DNA of 64,000 nucleotides from Acinetobacter junii CIP 64.5 (GTDB lineage Bacteria; Pseudomonadota; Gammaproteobacteria; Pseudomonadales; Moraxellaceae): assembly GCF_000368765.1 (NCBI RefSeq), contig NZ_KB849655.1, positions 1,528,127 through 1,592,126 of the forward strand, written 5' to 3'. Made by a program: the position numbers and the translations under genes. Numbering within the stretch: position 1 is the stretch's first letter; every line of letters begins with the position of its first letter. Below are positions 57,368 through 64,000 of this stretch, in pieces. The notes beneath the pieces were generated by a model, which made no database searches, had not been told where the DNA came from, and saw only the letters and a list, made by a program, of their open reading frames with translations.

Positions 57368-58780
57368 TTATTCTCCTAATTGGTTTGGAAATGAATTACT
57401 TTGTTGCCAAACACGTTGATTCAATTGCATCAGTGCATCTTTGGTTGTGATTTGCTCGACAGGAAGACCCATACGCGCACTTTGAACTTCTACACTCAAC
57501 TGCCATGCTTGTTTAAGGAGTTGTACTTTACGCAAGCGAACATCTTGTAATTGGGTGGTCGCTTGCTGCACGTCAGTCACAGCAAATTTACCAAGACGAA
57601 AACCTTCTAAGGTTTTTTGCTGAACTTGGGTTGCCAAGGGCACCTGCTGATCATTCAGTTGTTTAAATTGCATGTGTAAGCCACGTAATTCTGCAAGACG
57701 AACATCGATATCCATCTGATTTTGTTGACGGTAGAAACGCTGTTGCTGTTGAATCAGTGTTTGTTTGGCCTCTGCAATCTGAATACCGTATTTTTGTGGA
57801 TTAAAAATATTAAGAGGAATCTCAACGCCTAAACGAATTTGATTTTCAGTGTTTTGATCTGCTGATCGAGTCCGATTCACCCCTAAGGTCATAATCGGCT
57901 GAGGACGAGATTTTGCTTTGAGCTGCTCGATATTGGCTTGTTGACGTTGTGTTTCTAATTGCAAACTACGCTCAAACAAATTCTCAATGTTTTGTTCATC
58001 AGTCTTCACAGCTGTGGCTCTTGCCCAAAGCTCATTGACAGTTGGTGCAATCATAAATTGATTCGCATCACTGCCCCAGAAACTGGCTAACTGTTTCTGT
58101 GCGACTTGCAGCTGTAAATCAGCCTGCTGAAAAATACGCTGATTCTCTAAATGAGCCATACGCACACGTTCGACATCAACTTGAGCAATACTACCGGCCT
58201 GATAGCGTTTTAAAGTGGCATCTAAATTTTGCTGACTCACTTGCAACTGTTCTGCGATCAATGACTTTTCTAATTGGAATAACGCCACTTGCGACCATGC
58301 ATATTGCACAATCAAATCTAGCTCTGCATTGTAACGTTGCTGTTCTAAATCAACTTGAGTTGCCGAAAGTTGAGCGACTTTCTGCGCTGCACGACGCTGA
58401 CCAAAAAGATCCAAAGCTTGCGAAACACCAATTGCTAACTCTTGATCTTTGTTACTTTGTAAGCCTGTTTGTTCAACAGAAATACTTGGATTCGCCCACA
58501 AAGCGCTTTGTTTAAGCTGCGCACTTGCCATTTGTTGCTGTGTTTGCCAACTTGACTGATTCGCTTGATAGCTACGAATCTGTTCGAGAATTTGCTCAAA
58601 GTTAGCATTTGATTGCACTAGGCGTGCTGCGTTTTTATTTGCATTCAATAACGACTCAGCAGAAACAGATTGACCAACAGCCATCACAGTTAAAGCTGTA
58701 GCCAATATCGACCATTTGAATGCTGACAATGAAACTTGATTTTTTAGCGCCAGAGTGCGCTGATTTAAACTTAAAGACAT
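57368..58780 (-). CDS. czcC: Heavy-metal RND outer-membrane channel CzcC
   Basis: 470 aa. Signal peptide to about VSAES, residue 43, without a lipobox. The mature protein is the TolC/OEP pattern of long heptad helices with two similar halves (about residues 60-250 and 265-455). It forms the outer-membrane tunnel of the CzcCBA pump. It is first of czcCBA, 54 bases after czcI, with a conserved hairpin between. Confidence 0.93.
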   Translation of the reverse strand: MSLSLNQRTLALKNQVSLSAFKWSILATALTVMAVGQSVSAESLLNANKNAARLVQSNANFEQILEQIRSYQANQSSWQTQQQMASAQLKQSALWANPSISVEQTGLQSNKDQELAIGVSQALDLFGQRRAAQKVAQLSATQVDLEQQRYNAELDLIVQYAWSQVALFQLEKSLIAEQLQVSQQNLDATLKRYQAGSIAQVDVERVRMAHLENQRIFQQADLQLQVAQKQLASFWGSDANQFMIAPTVNELWARATAVKTDEQNIENLFERSLQLETQRQQANIEQLKAKSRPQPIMTLGVNRTRSADQNTENQIRLGVEIPLNIFNPQKYGIQIAEAKQTLIQQQQRFYRQQNQMDIDVRLAELRGLHMQFKQLNDQQVPLATQVQQKTLEGFRLGKFAVTDVQQATTQLQDVRLRKVQLLKQAWQLSVEVQSARMGLPVEQITTKDALMQLNQRVWQQSNSFPNQLGE

Positions 58781-58809
58781 TTTAAGCCCCGTAAATTAAT
58801 AAGGTTGCG

Positions 58810-58834
58810 GTGGGCTATTTTTCGGCTACCCCAC
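58810..58834 (-). repeat. Conserved hairpin between czcI and czcC (czcI tail element)
   Basis: GTGGGCTATTTTTCGGCTAC... on the plus strand forms a stem GTGGG-TA / TACCCCAC with a loop containing TTTTT. 23 of 25 bases match the same element downstream of the second czcI at 61500-61524. Confidence 0.55.
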
Positions 58835-59239
58835 CTATAGCGGGGTGAATACAGGTGGCGGGGTGAGTTGTGATAAATGTGGCGACTGGTACAAATTAGA
58901 CCAGTAATATTTTTGTTCTATTTCATGCGTCTGTAAAATTGGTTCATTCAACTGCTGTTGCGCTTCGGTCACAACGACATGAAAACAAGATGGCAAATGA
59001 TCATGATGATCTTGCAAGCTCAAAGGCATTGGTAAATCAGTCGTATCCTGATTAATCGAATGGATATGCTGTTTCGTTACAACCTCAGCATTCGCAGGAA
59101 GATGATGACCAAAATGACTATCTAAGATTGACTGTTGACTAATATTTTCATGTCCGCAATACGCGGCAGCCACATTCCAAAGACTTTGGAATATGAACAA
59201 ACTCAGCAAGACGGAAATGAAAAGACTAGAATGGCGCAA
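58835..59239 (-). CDS. czcI: CzcI-like small exported protein, copy 1
   Basis: 134 aa from a TTG start at 59239, chosen because AAGAGA lies just before it and it lines up with the second czcI; the open frame runs on to 59257. An N-terminal signal (ISVLLSLFIFQSLWNVAAAYCGHE) is followed by His/Asp-rich DSHFGHH and LQDHHDHLPSCF, and a Pro-rich end. CzcI family proteins are small periplasmic regulators or sensors encoded at the start of czc operons, with a still uncertain role. It is upstream of czcC and probably in the same operon. Confidence 0.83.
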   Translation of the reverse strand: MRHSSLFISVLLSLFIFQSLWNVAAAYCGHENISQQSILDSHFGHHLPANAEVVTKQHIHSINQDTTDLPMPLSLQDHHDHLPSCFHVVVTEAQQQLNEPILQTHEIEQKYYWSNLYQSPHLSQLTPPPVFTPL

Positions 59240-59272
59240 AAGTTTCTCTTTAGACAAAAATTTCTCAAATGG

Positions 59273-59301
59273 ACTATAGCAAGTAAGTTCGATGTAATAA
59301 A
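59273..59301 (-). promoter_or_regulatory. Promoter of czcI copy 1
   Basis: Minus strand -35 TTTATT (59296-59301), 17-base spacer and -10 TATAGT (59273-59278). The -35 lies inside the dyad ATGTAATAAAATTACAT (59292-59308), as at the second czcI. Confidence 0.6.
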
Positions 59302-59308
59302 ATTACAT
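59292..59308. promoter_or_regulatory. 17-bp dyad operator upstream of czcI copy 1
   Basis: ATGTAATAAAATTACAT, arms ATGTAAT/ATTACAT. The identical 17 bases occur upstream of the second czcI. It agrees at about 13 of 16 defined positions with the Zur-type dyad ATGTTATAnTATAACAT, from memory of the consensus. Confidence 0.6.
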
Positions 59309-59413
59309 TTAGCAAGATAAAAATAGAAAACAAAGTAAATCTGACTGCTTTAAAAAATAATTTAACTCATCAATATATTTATCTTCATGAATAGGAAACT
59401 GATTATTTAAATA

Positions 59414-60270
59414 GGGTCTGTTGACATTTACTGTTCATAATTAAACCTATAAAGGTAGCCATAAAAATATACAGGCTAAGGCAACAGCACTTTGATAATT
59501 TCTTTTAGCTTGTCATATCGAGTAGCTATCCCTCTAAATTGTTTTAATCTACAAAACATATTTTCAACTAAATGCCTGATTTTATATAAATACCAGTCCA
59601 TATGATCATTGTTCGATTGGCTATTTATTTTCTTTGGTATATTCGCTTTTGTTCCTGTTTTTCTGATCTGCTCACGCAGTGGTTCTGAATCATAGCCTTT
59701 ATCTGCGCATACCACTTCTGTCTCTTTTAAATCTAATGTTGCTATTAAATCAGGTGCAACTTTGATGTCATGTGTAGTGCCATCGGTAATCATGAAATCA
59801 ATAGGATTGCCATGTGAATCAACAATCAAATGTATTTTTGAGGAGTTTCCTCCTACACTTTTAGAAATGGATTGATTCGCTATACCGGCAGAATGTTGAT
59901 GAGCACGTACGTGAGAGCCATCAATAAAAATCCACTCCATATCGGGGCATGATGCTAATAATTTGAATAATCTAAGCAACTTACCGCTGCTTGACCAACG
60001 ATTAAAACGTTTGAAAATAGAGTTTGATTGACCGAAATAGGAAGGAATATCTCGCCACGGACAGCCTGTTCTAATTCTATAGAGAATAGCTTCAATAAAA
60101 TTACGTAAATTTGAGTTGTGATGAATAGATAAATTACGCAAAATAGTTTTCAACTTTTGCCAGTGTTGATCTGTCAGCATGGTACGAGGCATAGCGAATA
60201 GTAAAATTAGGTTTGGCGATTTGATTTTACTACTTCGCTATTTTTTTAAGCTAAAAGTGTCAACACACCC
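59414..60270 (-). mobile_element. IS5-family (IS427-type) insertion sequence, copy 2
   Basis: 857 bp, one base shorter than copy 1 and one other difference. Same terminal repeats and TA target duplication (59412-59413 and 60271-60272). It is inserted inside a perfect 32-bp palindrome with arms AGGAAACTGATTATTT and AAATAATCAGTTTCCT. Confidence 0.93.
59447..60192 (-). pseudogene. IS5-family transposase, copy 2, frameshifted near the C-terminus
   Basis: Identical to copy 1 until RYDKLK, where a missing G (near 59512) shifts the frame to EIIKVLLP and a stop at 59476. 238 aa remain; the DDE residues are kept but the last helix (RNYQSAVALACIFLWLPL) is lost. It may be inactive, relying on copy 1. 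Confidence 0.85.
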
Positions 60271-60289
60271 TAATCAGTTTCCTAAAAAA

Positions 60290-60465
60290 TTATTTACATT
60301 CACAACTTAAGTGAGAATGATGATGCTGCTTTGTAGTCTTGGTTTTCATTTCTTGCTGAGACTGAATATTTTTTCTAGAAAAATTAATCCGCCATCTGCA
60401 TTTGCGAGGGTTGCAGAAAATAATAAAACTACTAAGCCTAATTTTACATTTAATTGAATAGACAT
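60290..60465 (-). pseudogene. Small exported His/Cys-rich protein, frameshifted
   Basis: From ATG 60465 (GAGGT seven bases before) a signal peptide reads MSIQLNVKLGLVVLLFSATL...NADGG. A second frame begins near the TTTTTCTAGAAAAAA run and reads FSRKNIQSQQEMKTKTTKQHHHSHLSCECK then stop. The 176 bases are one short of a clean 58-aa frame, so one base appears to be lost at the poly-A/poly-T run. The intact product would be a periplasmic peptide with a HHHSH...CEC metal-binding tail. It lies in the czc region and is a candidate metal-binding partner. Programmed slippage or a sequencing error cannot be excluded. Confidence 0.6.
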
Positions 60466-60600
60466 ACTCATTACCTCATTTAAATATTTCAGATTTATTT
60501 AAGGATTTAATCCAAAAATAAAATTAATTTGACTTATGCTTTCATCAACCGACCTTAGTACTCATTAAAAGGTCTAAAAAACATAAGGATTTCTTTGCTA

Positions 60601-61212
60601 CTAAAACCAACTGAACAATGAAGGAAGCACACCATGTAAACGTAGCTCTTCAAAAAGCTGAACTAAAGCTGCAACCCAGATAAACCAAACCACTTGCCCC
60701 AAAAAAATACGGAAATGTTTTGGAGATACTTGATAAAAATCAGGCTCTTTAAAGTTTTTGAAGCTTGGTAAAAAGCGAGGGGTTGTGCTTACATAATCTG
60801 AATATCTTGTTCCATATTTTTTACTCAAGAACACTTCTTCTTGACGCATAACATAATGGTAATAACCAAGAAAATAGATCGTAAATAAGATTGGGAAGAC
60901 AAACGTCTCTGTCAGAAACATGATGCCAACGCCGCCTAAATAACTAAATAGATATAGTGGATTTCTACAAAGAGAATATGGACCTTCGGTCACTAATTTT
61001 GCATTCTTAAATCCTGAAATATAAAGACTGCACCATATTCTCCCCATCACACCAATGCCTACAAATAGCCATCCGAAGAACCATAAAATATGTTCTATAA
61101 ATGAAGACTGGAAATGCCATTCACTAGAACTCAATGCAAGAATAATCGCCAATGTAAATCCAATAACTCTTGAACTCACAGTCCTAACACGTGGGGAAAA
61201 TAAAATATTCAT
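60601..61212 (-). CDS. ICMT-like (isoprenylcysteine carboxylmethyltransferase family) membrane methyltransferase
   Basis: 203 aa with about five membrane helices. The C-terminal catalytic segment SLCRNPLYLFSYLGG (RNPxYLxxxL) with YYHYVMRQEEVFLSKKYGTRYSDYVSTTPRFLP (ExxLxxxYGxxYxxYxxxxPRF-type) is the ICMT/PEMT signature that binds SAM. Substrate is unknown in bacteria. It is 10 bases after the 81-aa ORF and is often found near czc clusters in environmental bacteria. GAGG lies before its ATG. Confidence 0.85.
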   Translation of the reverse strand: MNILFSPRVRTVSSRVIGFTLAIILALSSSEWHFQSSFIEHILWFFGWLFVGIGVMGRIWCSLYISGFKNAKLVTEGPYSLCRNPLYLFSYLGGVGIMFLTETFVFPILFTIYFLGYYHYVMRQEEVFLSKKYGTRYSDYVSTTPRFLPSFKNFKEPDFYQVSPKHFRIFLGQVVWFIWVAALVQLFEELRLHGVLPSLFSWF

Positions 61213-61222
61213 TTTATAAACC

Positions 61223-61468
61223 TCAATGACTGCAAATCATTAAAGATGAAATAGGAACTTCATTAAAATGATATTTTTGCTGATGAGGAATGGAGGATGA
61301 ATACTGGAACAAATTGGATTCATGAATGAAGGAAACGTTCCGTAAAGATTTACAAAATCTTGATAAAACTGTAGATAGCATCGTCTTATCAGCATAATGA
61401 TGAGCACGTTTCAGTGAGTAATCTACAGAGAAGATCGTTGTACTGTATTTACAAGTATAATTAAGCAT
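61223..61468 (-). CDS. Unknown 81-aa ORF
   Basis: Good ribosome site (AAGGG, seven bases before the ATG) and only 10 bases before the methyltransferase gene, so probably translated in the same operon as the second czcI. It is Ser/His/Tyr-rich (MLNYTCKYSTTIFSVDYSLK, FIHESNLFQYSSSIPHQQKYHFNE, ending LMICSH) and has three Cys and several His. No signal peptide and no recognised family. It could be spurious, but the site and spacing favour a real gene. Confidence 0.5.
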   Translation of the reverse strand: MLNYTCKYSTTIFSVDYSLKRAHHYADKTMLSTVLSRFCKSLRNVSFIHESNLFQYSSSIPHQQKYHFNEVPISSLMICSH

Positions 61469-61499
61469 AGAATAACCCTTTGAAATAGATATATTTCTA

Positions 61500-61524
61500 G
61501 TGGGTTATTTTTTGGCTACCCCAC
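61500..61524 (-). repeat. Conserved hairpin after the second czcI (czcI tail element)
   Basis: GTGGGTTATTTTTTGGCTAC..., 23 of 25 bases identical to the element at 58810-58834. It overlaps the stop codon of the second czcI. Confidence 0.5.
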
Positions 61525-61923
61525 TAATAGCGGGGTTGATTCAGGTGGTGGATTAAATTCAGACAAATAAGGGGATTGGTAGAAATCTACCCAATAATAT
61601 TTTTGTTTTAATTCATGTGCTCTGAAAATTGGCTCATTTAGTTGTTGTTCTGAAGCTAAAACGACTACATTCGTACAGGTTGGCAGATGATCATGATGAT
61701 CTGTGACATTAATAGATTTCGATGTATCTGAAACCTTTAAATCAACCTCAGCATCACTGCTATTTTTGGTTGAGCTTTCAGAAAAATGATGACCAAAATG
61801 CGAATCTGAGATAATTTGTTCAGTTGGATTTTCGTGCGTGCAATAAGCTGCAGCCACATTCCAAATGCTTTGGAATATGAACAAACTCAATAAGACTGTC
61901 ATAAATACAGCAGAACGTCGCAC
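61516..61923 (-). CDS. CzcI-like small exported protein, copy 2
   Basis: 135 aa from a GTG start at 61923. Signal segment VFMTVLLSLFIFQSIWNVAAAYCTHE and DSHFGHH, then DHHDHLPTCTNVVVLASEQQLNEPI, closely similar to copy 1 (ELKQKYYWVDFYQSPYLSEFNPPP against EIEQKYYWSNLYQSPHLSQLTPPP). It uses a non-ATG start, as copy 1 does. It leads to a methyltransferase and an unknown ORF rather than to czcCBA. It is an old duplicate, not a recent one. Confidence 0.83.
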   Translation of the reverse strand: MRRSAVFMTVLLSLFIFQSIWNVAAAYCTHENPTEQIISDSHFGHHFSESSTKNSSDAEVDLKVSDTSKSINVTDHHDHLPTCTNVVVLASEQQLNEPIFRAHELKQKYYWVDFYQSPYLSEFNPPPESTPLLVG

Positions 61924-61951
61924 GTTTGATCAACTGTTCAAAATTTATTGA

Positions 61952-61980
61952 AGCATAGCAACGAAAGCTTATGTAATAAA
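61952..61980 (-). promoter_or_regulatory. Promoter of the second czcI
   Basis: Minus strand -35 TTTATT (61975-61980), 17-base spacer and -10 TATGCT (61952-61957). Architecture matches the czcI copy 1 promoter. Confidence 0.6.
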
Positions 61981-61987
61981 ATTACAT
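61971..61987. promoter_or_regulatory. 17-bp dyad operator upstream of the second czcI
   Basis: ATGTAATAAAATTACAT, identical to 59292-59308, covering the -35 element. Confidence 0.6.
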
Positions 61988-62064
61988 TATTAAGTGAGAT
62001 TGTTTTAATTACGTAACCAATCTTATAAATCCATTTTTTGTCCTTCAAATGATAATCTAAGCAA

Positions 62065-62096
62065 TAAAAAAACCAGCCCGAAAGCTGGTTTCTTTT
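62065..62096 (-). terminator. Intrinsic terminator after ettA
   Basis: AACCAGC/GCTGGTT stem with a six-base loop and flanking A and T runs, 13 bases past the ettA stop. Confidence 0.85.
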
Positions 62097-62109
62097 AGTT
62101 TACGGGCAA

Positions 62110-63771
62110 TTAACCTGTAATCTTCTTATATTTGGTGCGTTTCTGGGCCGCATCTTCACCTAAACGTGACTGACGGTATGCTTCGTATTCTGCATAGTTA
62201 CCAGTATAGAATTCTGGTTGTTCGTTTTCGAACGATAAGATATGCGTTGCAATACGGTCAAGGAACCAACGGTCATGCGATACTACCATTACCGTACCAG
62301 GGAATACCAAAATAGCATCCTCTAGTGCACGTAAAGTTTCGATATCCAAATCGTTTGATGGCTCATCCAGTAGGATTACGTTAGCGCCCATTTGAAGGAT
62401 CTTGGCAAGTTGTAAACGGTTACGTTCACCACCAGACAATTCACCTACGCGTTTTTGCTGATCTTGACCTTTAAAGTTAAAGCGACCGATATATGCACGT
62501 GATGCAATTTCGTAATCACCAATTTTTAAGATATCTAAACCACCAGAAACTTCTTCCCAAACAGTTTTATTGTTGTCTAGGGTGTCACGGATCTGACCAA
62601 CATAAGCGACTTTAACCGAATCACCTAATGTCACAGTACCTGTATCAGGTTGCTGCTCACCAGTCATCATACGGAATAACGTCGTCTTACCTGCACCGTT
62701 TGGACCAACGATACCGACAATCGCTGTAGGCGGTACAGTAAAGCTTAAGTTCTCGTACAATACGCGACCATCAAACGATTTACTGATGCCTTCAACTTCT
62801 ACAACCTTATTACCTAGACGTGGACCAGGTGGAATGTAGATTTCAGACGTTTCATTACGCTGTTGGAATTCTTTAGAGTTAAGCTCTTCAAAACGTTCCA
62901 TACGCGCTTTGTTTTTCTTTTGCTGACCTTTCGCATTTGAACGAACCCATTCAAGTTCTTTTTTCAATGCTTTAGCAAAAGATTCTTCTTGTTTCTGTTC
63001 TTGCTCTAAACGCGCATTCTTTTGCTCTAACCAAGAAGAATAGTTACCTTGATAAGGAATACCATGTCCACGGTCAAGTTCAAGAATCCACTCAGCCACG
63101 TTATCTAAGAAATAACGGTCATGCGTAATCGCAACGATAGTACCAGGGAAATCTTTTAAGAAACGCTCTAACCAAGTAACTGATTCAGCATCCAAATGGT
63201 TCGTTGGTTCGTCTAGAAGCAACATGTCTGGCTTAGAAAGCAATAAACGACACAATGCTACACGACGGCGCTCACCACCTGAGAGTTTAGTAACATCAGC
63301 ATCCCAAGCAGGAAGATTTAATGCGTCAGCAGCAATCTCAAGTTGATTATTGAGATTATGTGCATCCCAAGCATGAATAATTGATTCTAACTTTTCTTGC
63401 TCTTTTGCAAGTGCATCAAAATCAGCATCAGGATCAGCGTATTCAGCAAAAACTTGATCAAGACGTTCTAGAGCATCAAGTGCCTCACGTACGCCATCTT
63501 CAACGTTTCCGCGAACATCTTTAGTAGGATCAAGTGGCGGTTCTTGTTCTAAGTAACCGATTTTGATTCCAGGTTGTGCACGAGCTTCACCAGAGAAATC
63601 TTTATCTACGCCCGCCATAATACGGAGCAAGGTAGACTTACCTGCACCGTTTAAACCAAGCACACCAATTTTTGCACCTGGGAAAAATGATAAAGAGATG
63701 TCTTTTAAGATTTCGCGCTTAGGCGGAACCATCTTCGACACTCGGTTCATCGTATAAATATATTGGGCCAC
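62110..63771 (-). CDS. ettA: Energy-dependent translational throttle protein EttA (ABC-F ATPase)
   Basis: 553 aa from a GTG at 63771 (VAQYIYTMNRVSKM), seven bases after GGAG; the longer frame to 63849 has no support. Two ABC ATPase domains are present: GLNGAGKSTLLR and LSGGERRRVALCRLL in the first, VGPNGAGKTTLFR and LSGGERNRLQLAKIL in the second, with DEPTNHLD and DEPSNDLD Walker B motifs. The linker has the arm KGQQKKNKARMERFEEL. EttA binds the ribosome E site and holds the first steps of translation in low-energy cells. Confidence 0.95.
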   Translation of the reverse strand: MAQYIYTMNRVSKMVPPKREILKDISLSFFPGAKIGVLGLNGAGKSTLLRIMAGVDKDFSGEARAQPGIKIGYLEQEPPLDPTKDVRGNVEDGVREALDALERLDQVFAEYADPDADFDALAKEQEKLESIIHAWDAHNLNNQLEIAADALNLPAWDADVTKLSGGERRRVALCRLLLSKPDMLLLDEPTNHLDAESVTWLERFLKDFPGTIVAITHDRYFLDNVAEWILELDRGHGIPYQGNYSSWLEQKNARLEQEQKQEESFAKALKKELEWVRSNAKGQQKKNKARMERFEELNSKEFQQRNETSEIYIPPGPRLGNKVVEVEGISKSFDGRVLYENLSFTVPPTAIVGIVGPNGAGKTTLFRMMTGEQQPDTGTVTLGDSVKVAYVGQIRDTLDNNKTVWEEVSGGLDILKIGDYEIASRAYIGRFNFKGQDQQKRVGELSGGERNRLQLAKILQMGANVILLDEPSNDLDIETLRALEDAILVFPGTVMVVSHDRWFLDRIATHILSFENEQPEFYTGNYAEYEAYRQSRLGEDAAQKRTKYKKITG

Positions 63772-63849
63772 GCAGGACTCCTCAATTGAAAAACCAATAC
63801 ATCGCAAAAAGCGAAAAATAATCGCACGTATTATACGCTGAAAACCCAA

Positions 63850-64000
63850 TCAACATGAAGTTAAGTTAGATTTTGTTTGTGCCAATTAAAAGCATTTTCT
63901 TTTTCAAGACATTACGCAATTTCATTAAACAAATACACCAAGTCTTATGCAGCCACATCTTGCTATAGATATGAATAAAAACGCTATAAATCGCATAATT
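63850..64000. other. Region upstream of ettA, no gene seen
   Basis: AT-rich, with the ettA promoter presumably at its left end. Nothing else recognised before the window ends. Confidence 0.4.

Overview
The window is chromosomal DNA of an Acinetobacter-type gammaproteobacterium (Moraxellaceae). The evidence is the AT-rich base composition, a SpoT whose synthetase domain looks degenerate, a pilin/O-oligosaccharyltransferase pair next to bfr-bfd, the fimT-pilV-pilW-pilX-pilY1 cluster beside ispH, and a dcw-type cluster of rsmH-ftsL-ftsI-murE-murF-mraY without mraZ at its head. The species cannot be fixed from the sequence alone.

Layout. 1-4953 (minus): minor-pilin operon fimT-pilV-pilW-pilX-pilY1, with pilY1 cut by the window edge. 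5094-9956: ispH (minus), then gmk, rpoZ, spoT and ridA (plus). 10175-11057: the iron genes bfd and bfr. 11107-14094 (minus): the major type IV pilin with a sigma-54-type promoter, a second ComP-like pilin, and a pilin O-oligosaccharyltransferase. 14480-16707 (minus): lemA and two TPM-domain genes. 17085-23062 (minus): gltB-gltD, behind what looks like a sigma-54 promoter with NtrC-like upstream sites. 23519-31263 (minus): pilM-pilN-pilO-pilP-pilQ-aroK-aroB-damX-like. 31426-34005 (plus): PBP1a. 34020-42025 (minus): rlmA and the cell-wall/division cluster. 42225-44080: a sulfate-binding-protein gene split by an 858-bp IS5-family element. 44475-48548 (plus): a small exported protein, gltX, tRNA-Ala, three identical tRNA-Glu genes and an amino-acid permease. 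48587-51888: three genes of unknown function. 51917-61923 (minus): a heavy-metal (Co/Zn/Cd) efflux region, czcD and czcI-czcC-czcB-czcA, then a second IS copy, a broken small His-rich exported protein, an ICMT-like methyltransferase, an unknown 81-aa ORF and a second czcI. 62110-63771 (minus): ettA.

How the genes fit together. The window carries most type IV pilus parts: alignment complex and secretin (pilMNOPQ), major pilin, minor pilins, tip adhesin and a pilin glycosylation enzyme. It also carries peptidoglycan synthesis and division genes and a glutamate/nitrogen set (gltBD, gltX, tRNA-Glu).

The least ordinary part is the czc region. Two czcI paralogues share an identical 17-bp dyad over matching promoter elements and a conserved hairpin at the stop codon. 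The space between them holds an IS copy inserted in a perfect 32-bp palindrome and a frameshifted small metal-binding-like gene. Other points to check are a bacterioferritin lacking most ferroxidase ligands, the putative sigma-54/NtrC control of gltBD, and the cleanly reversible IS disruption of sbp.
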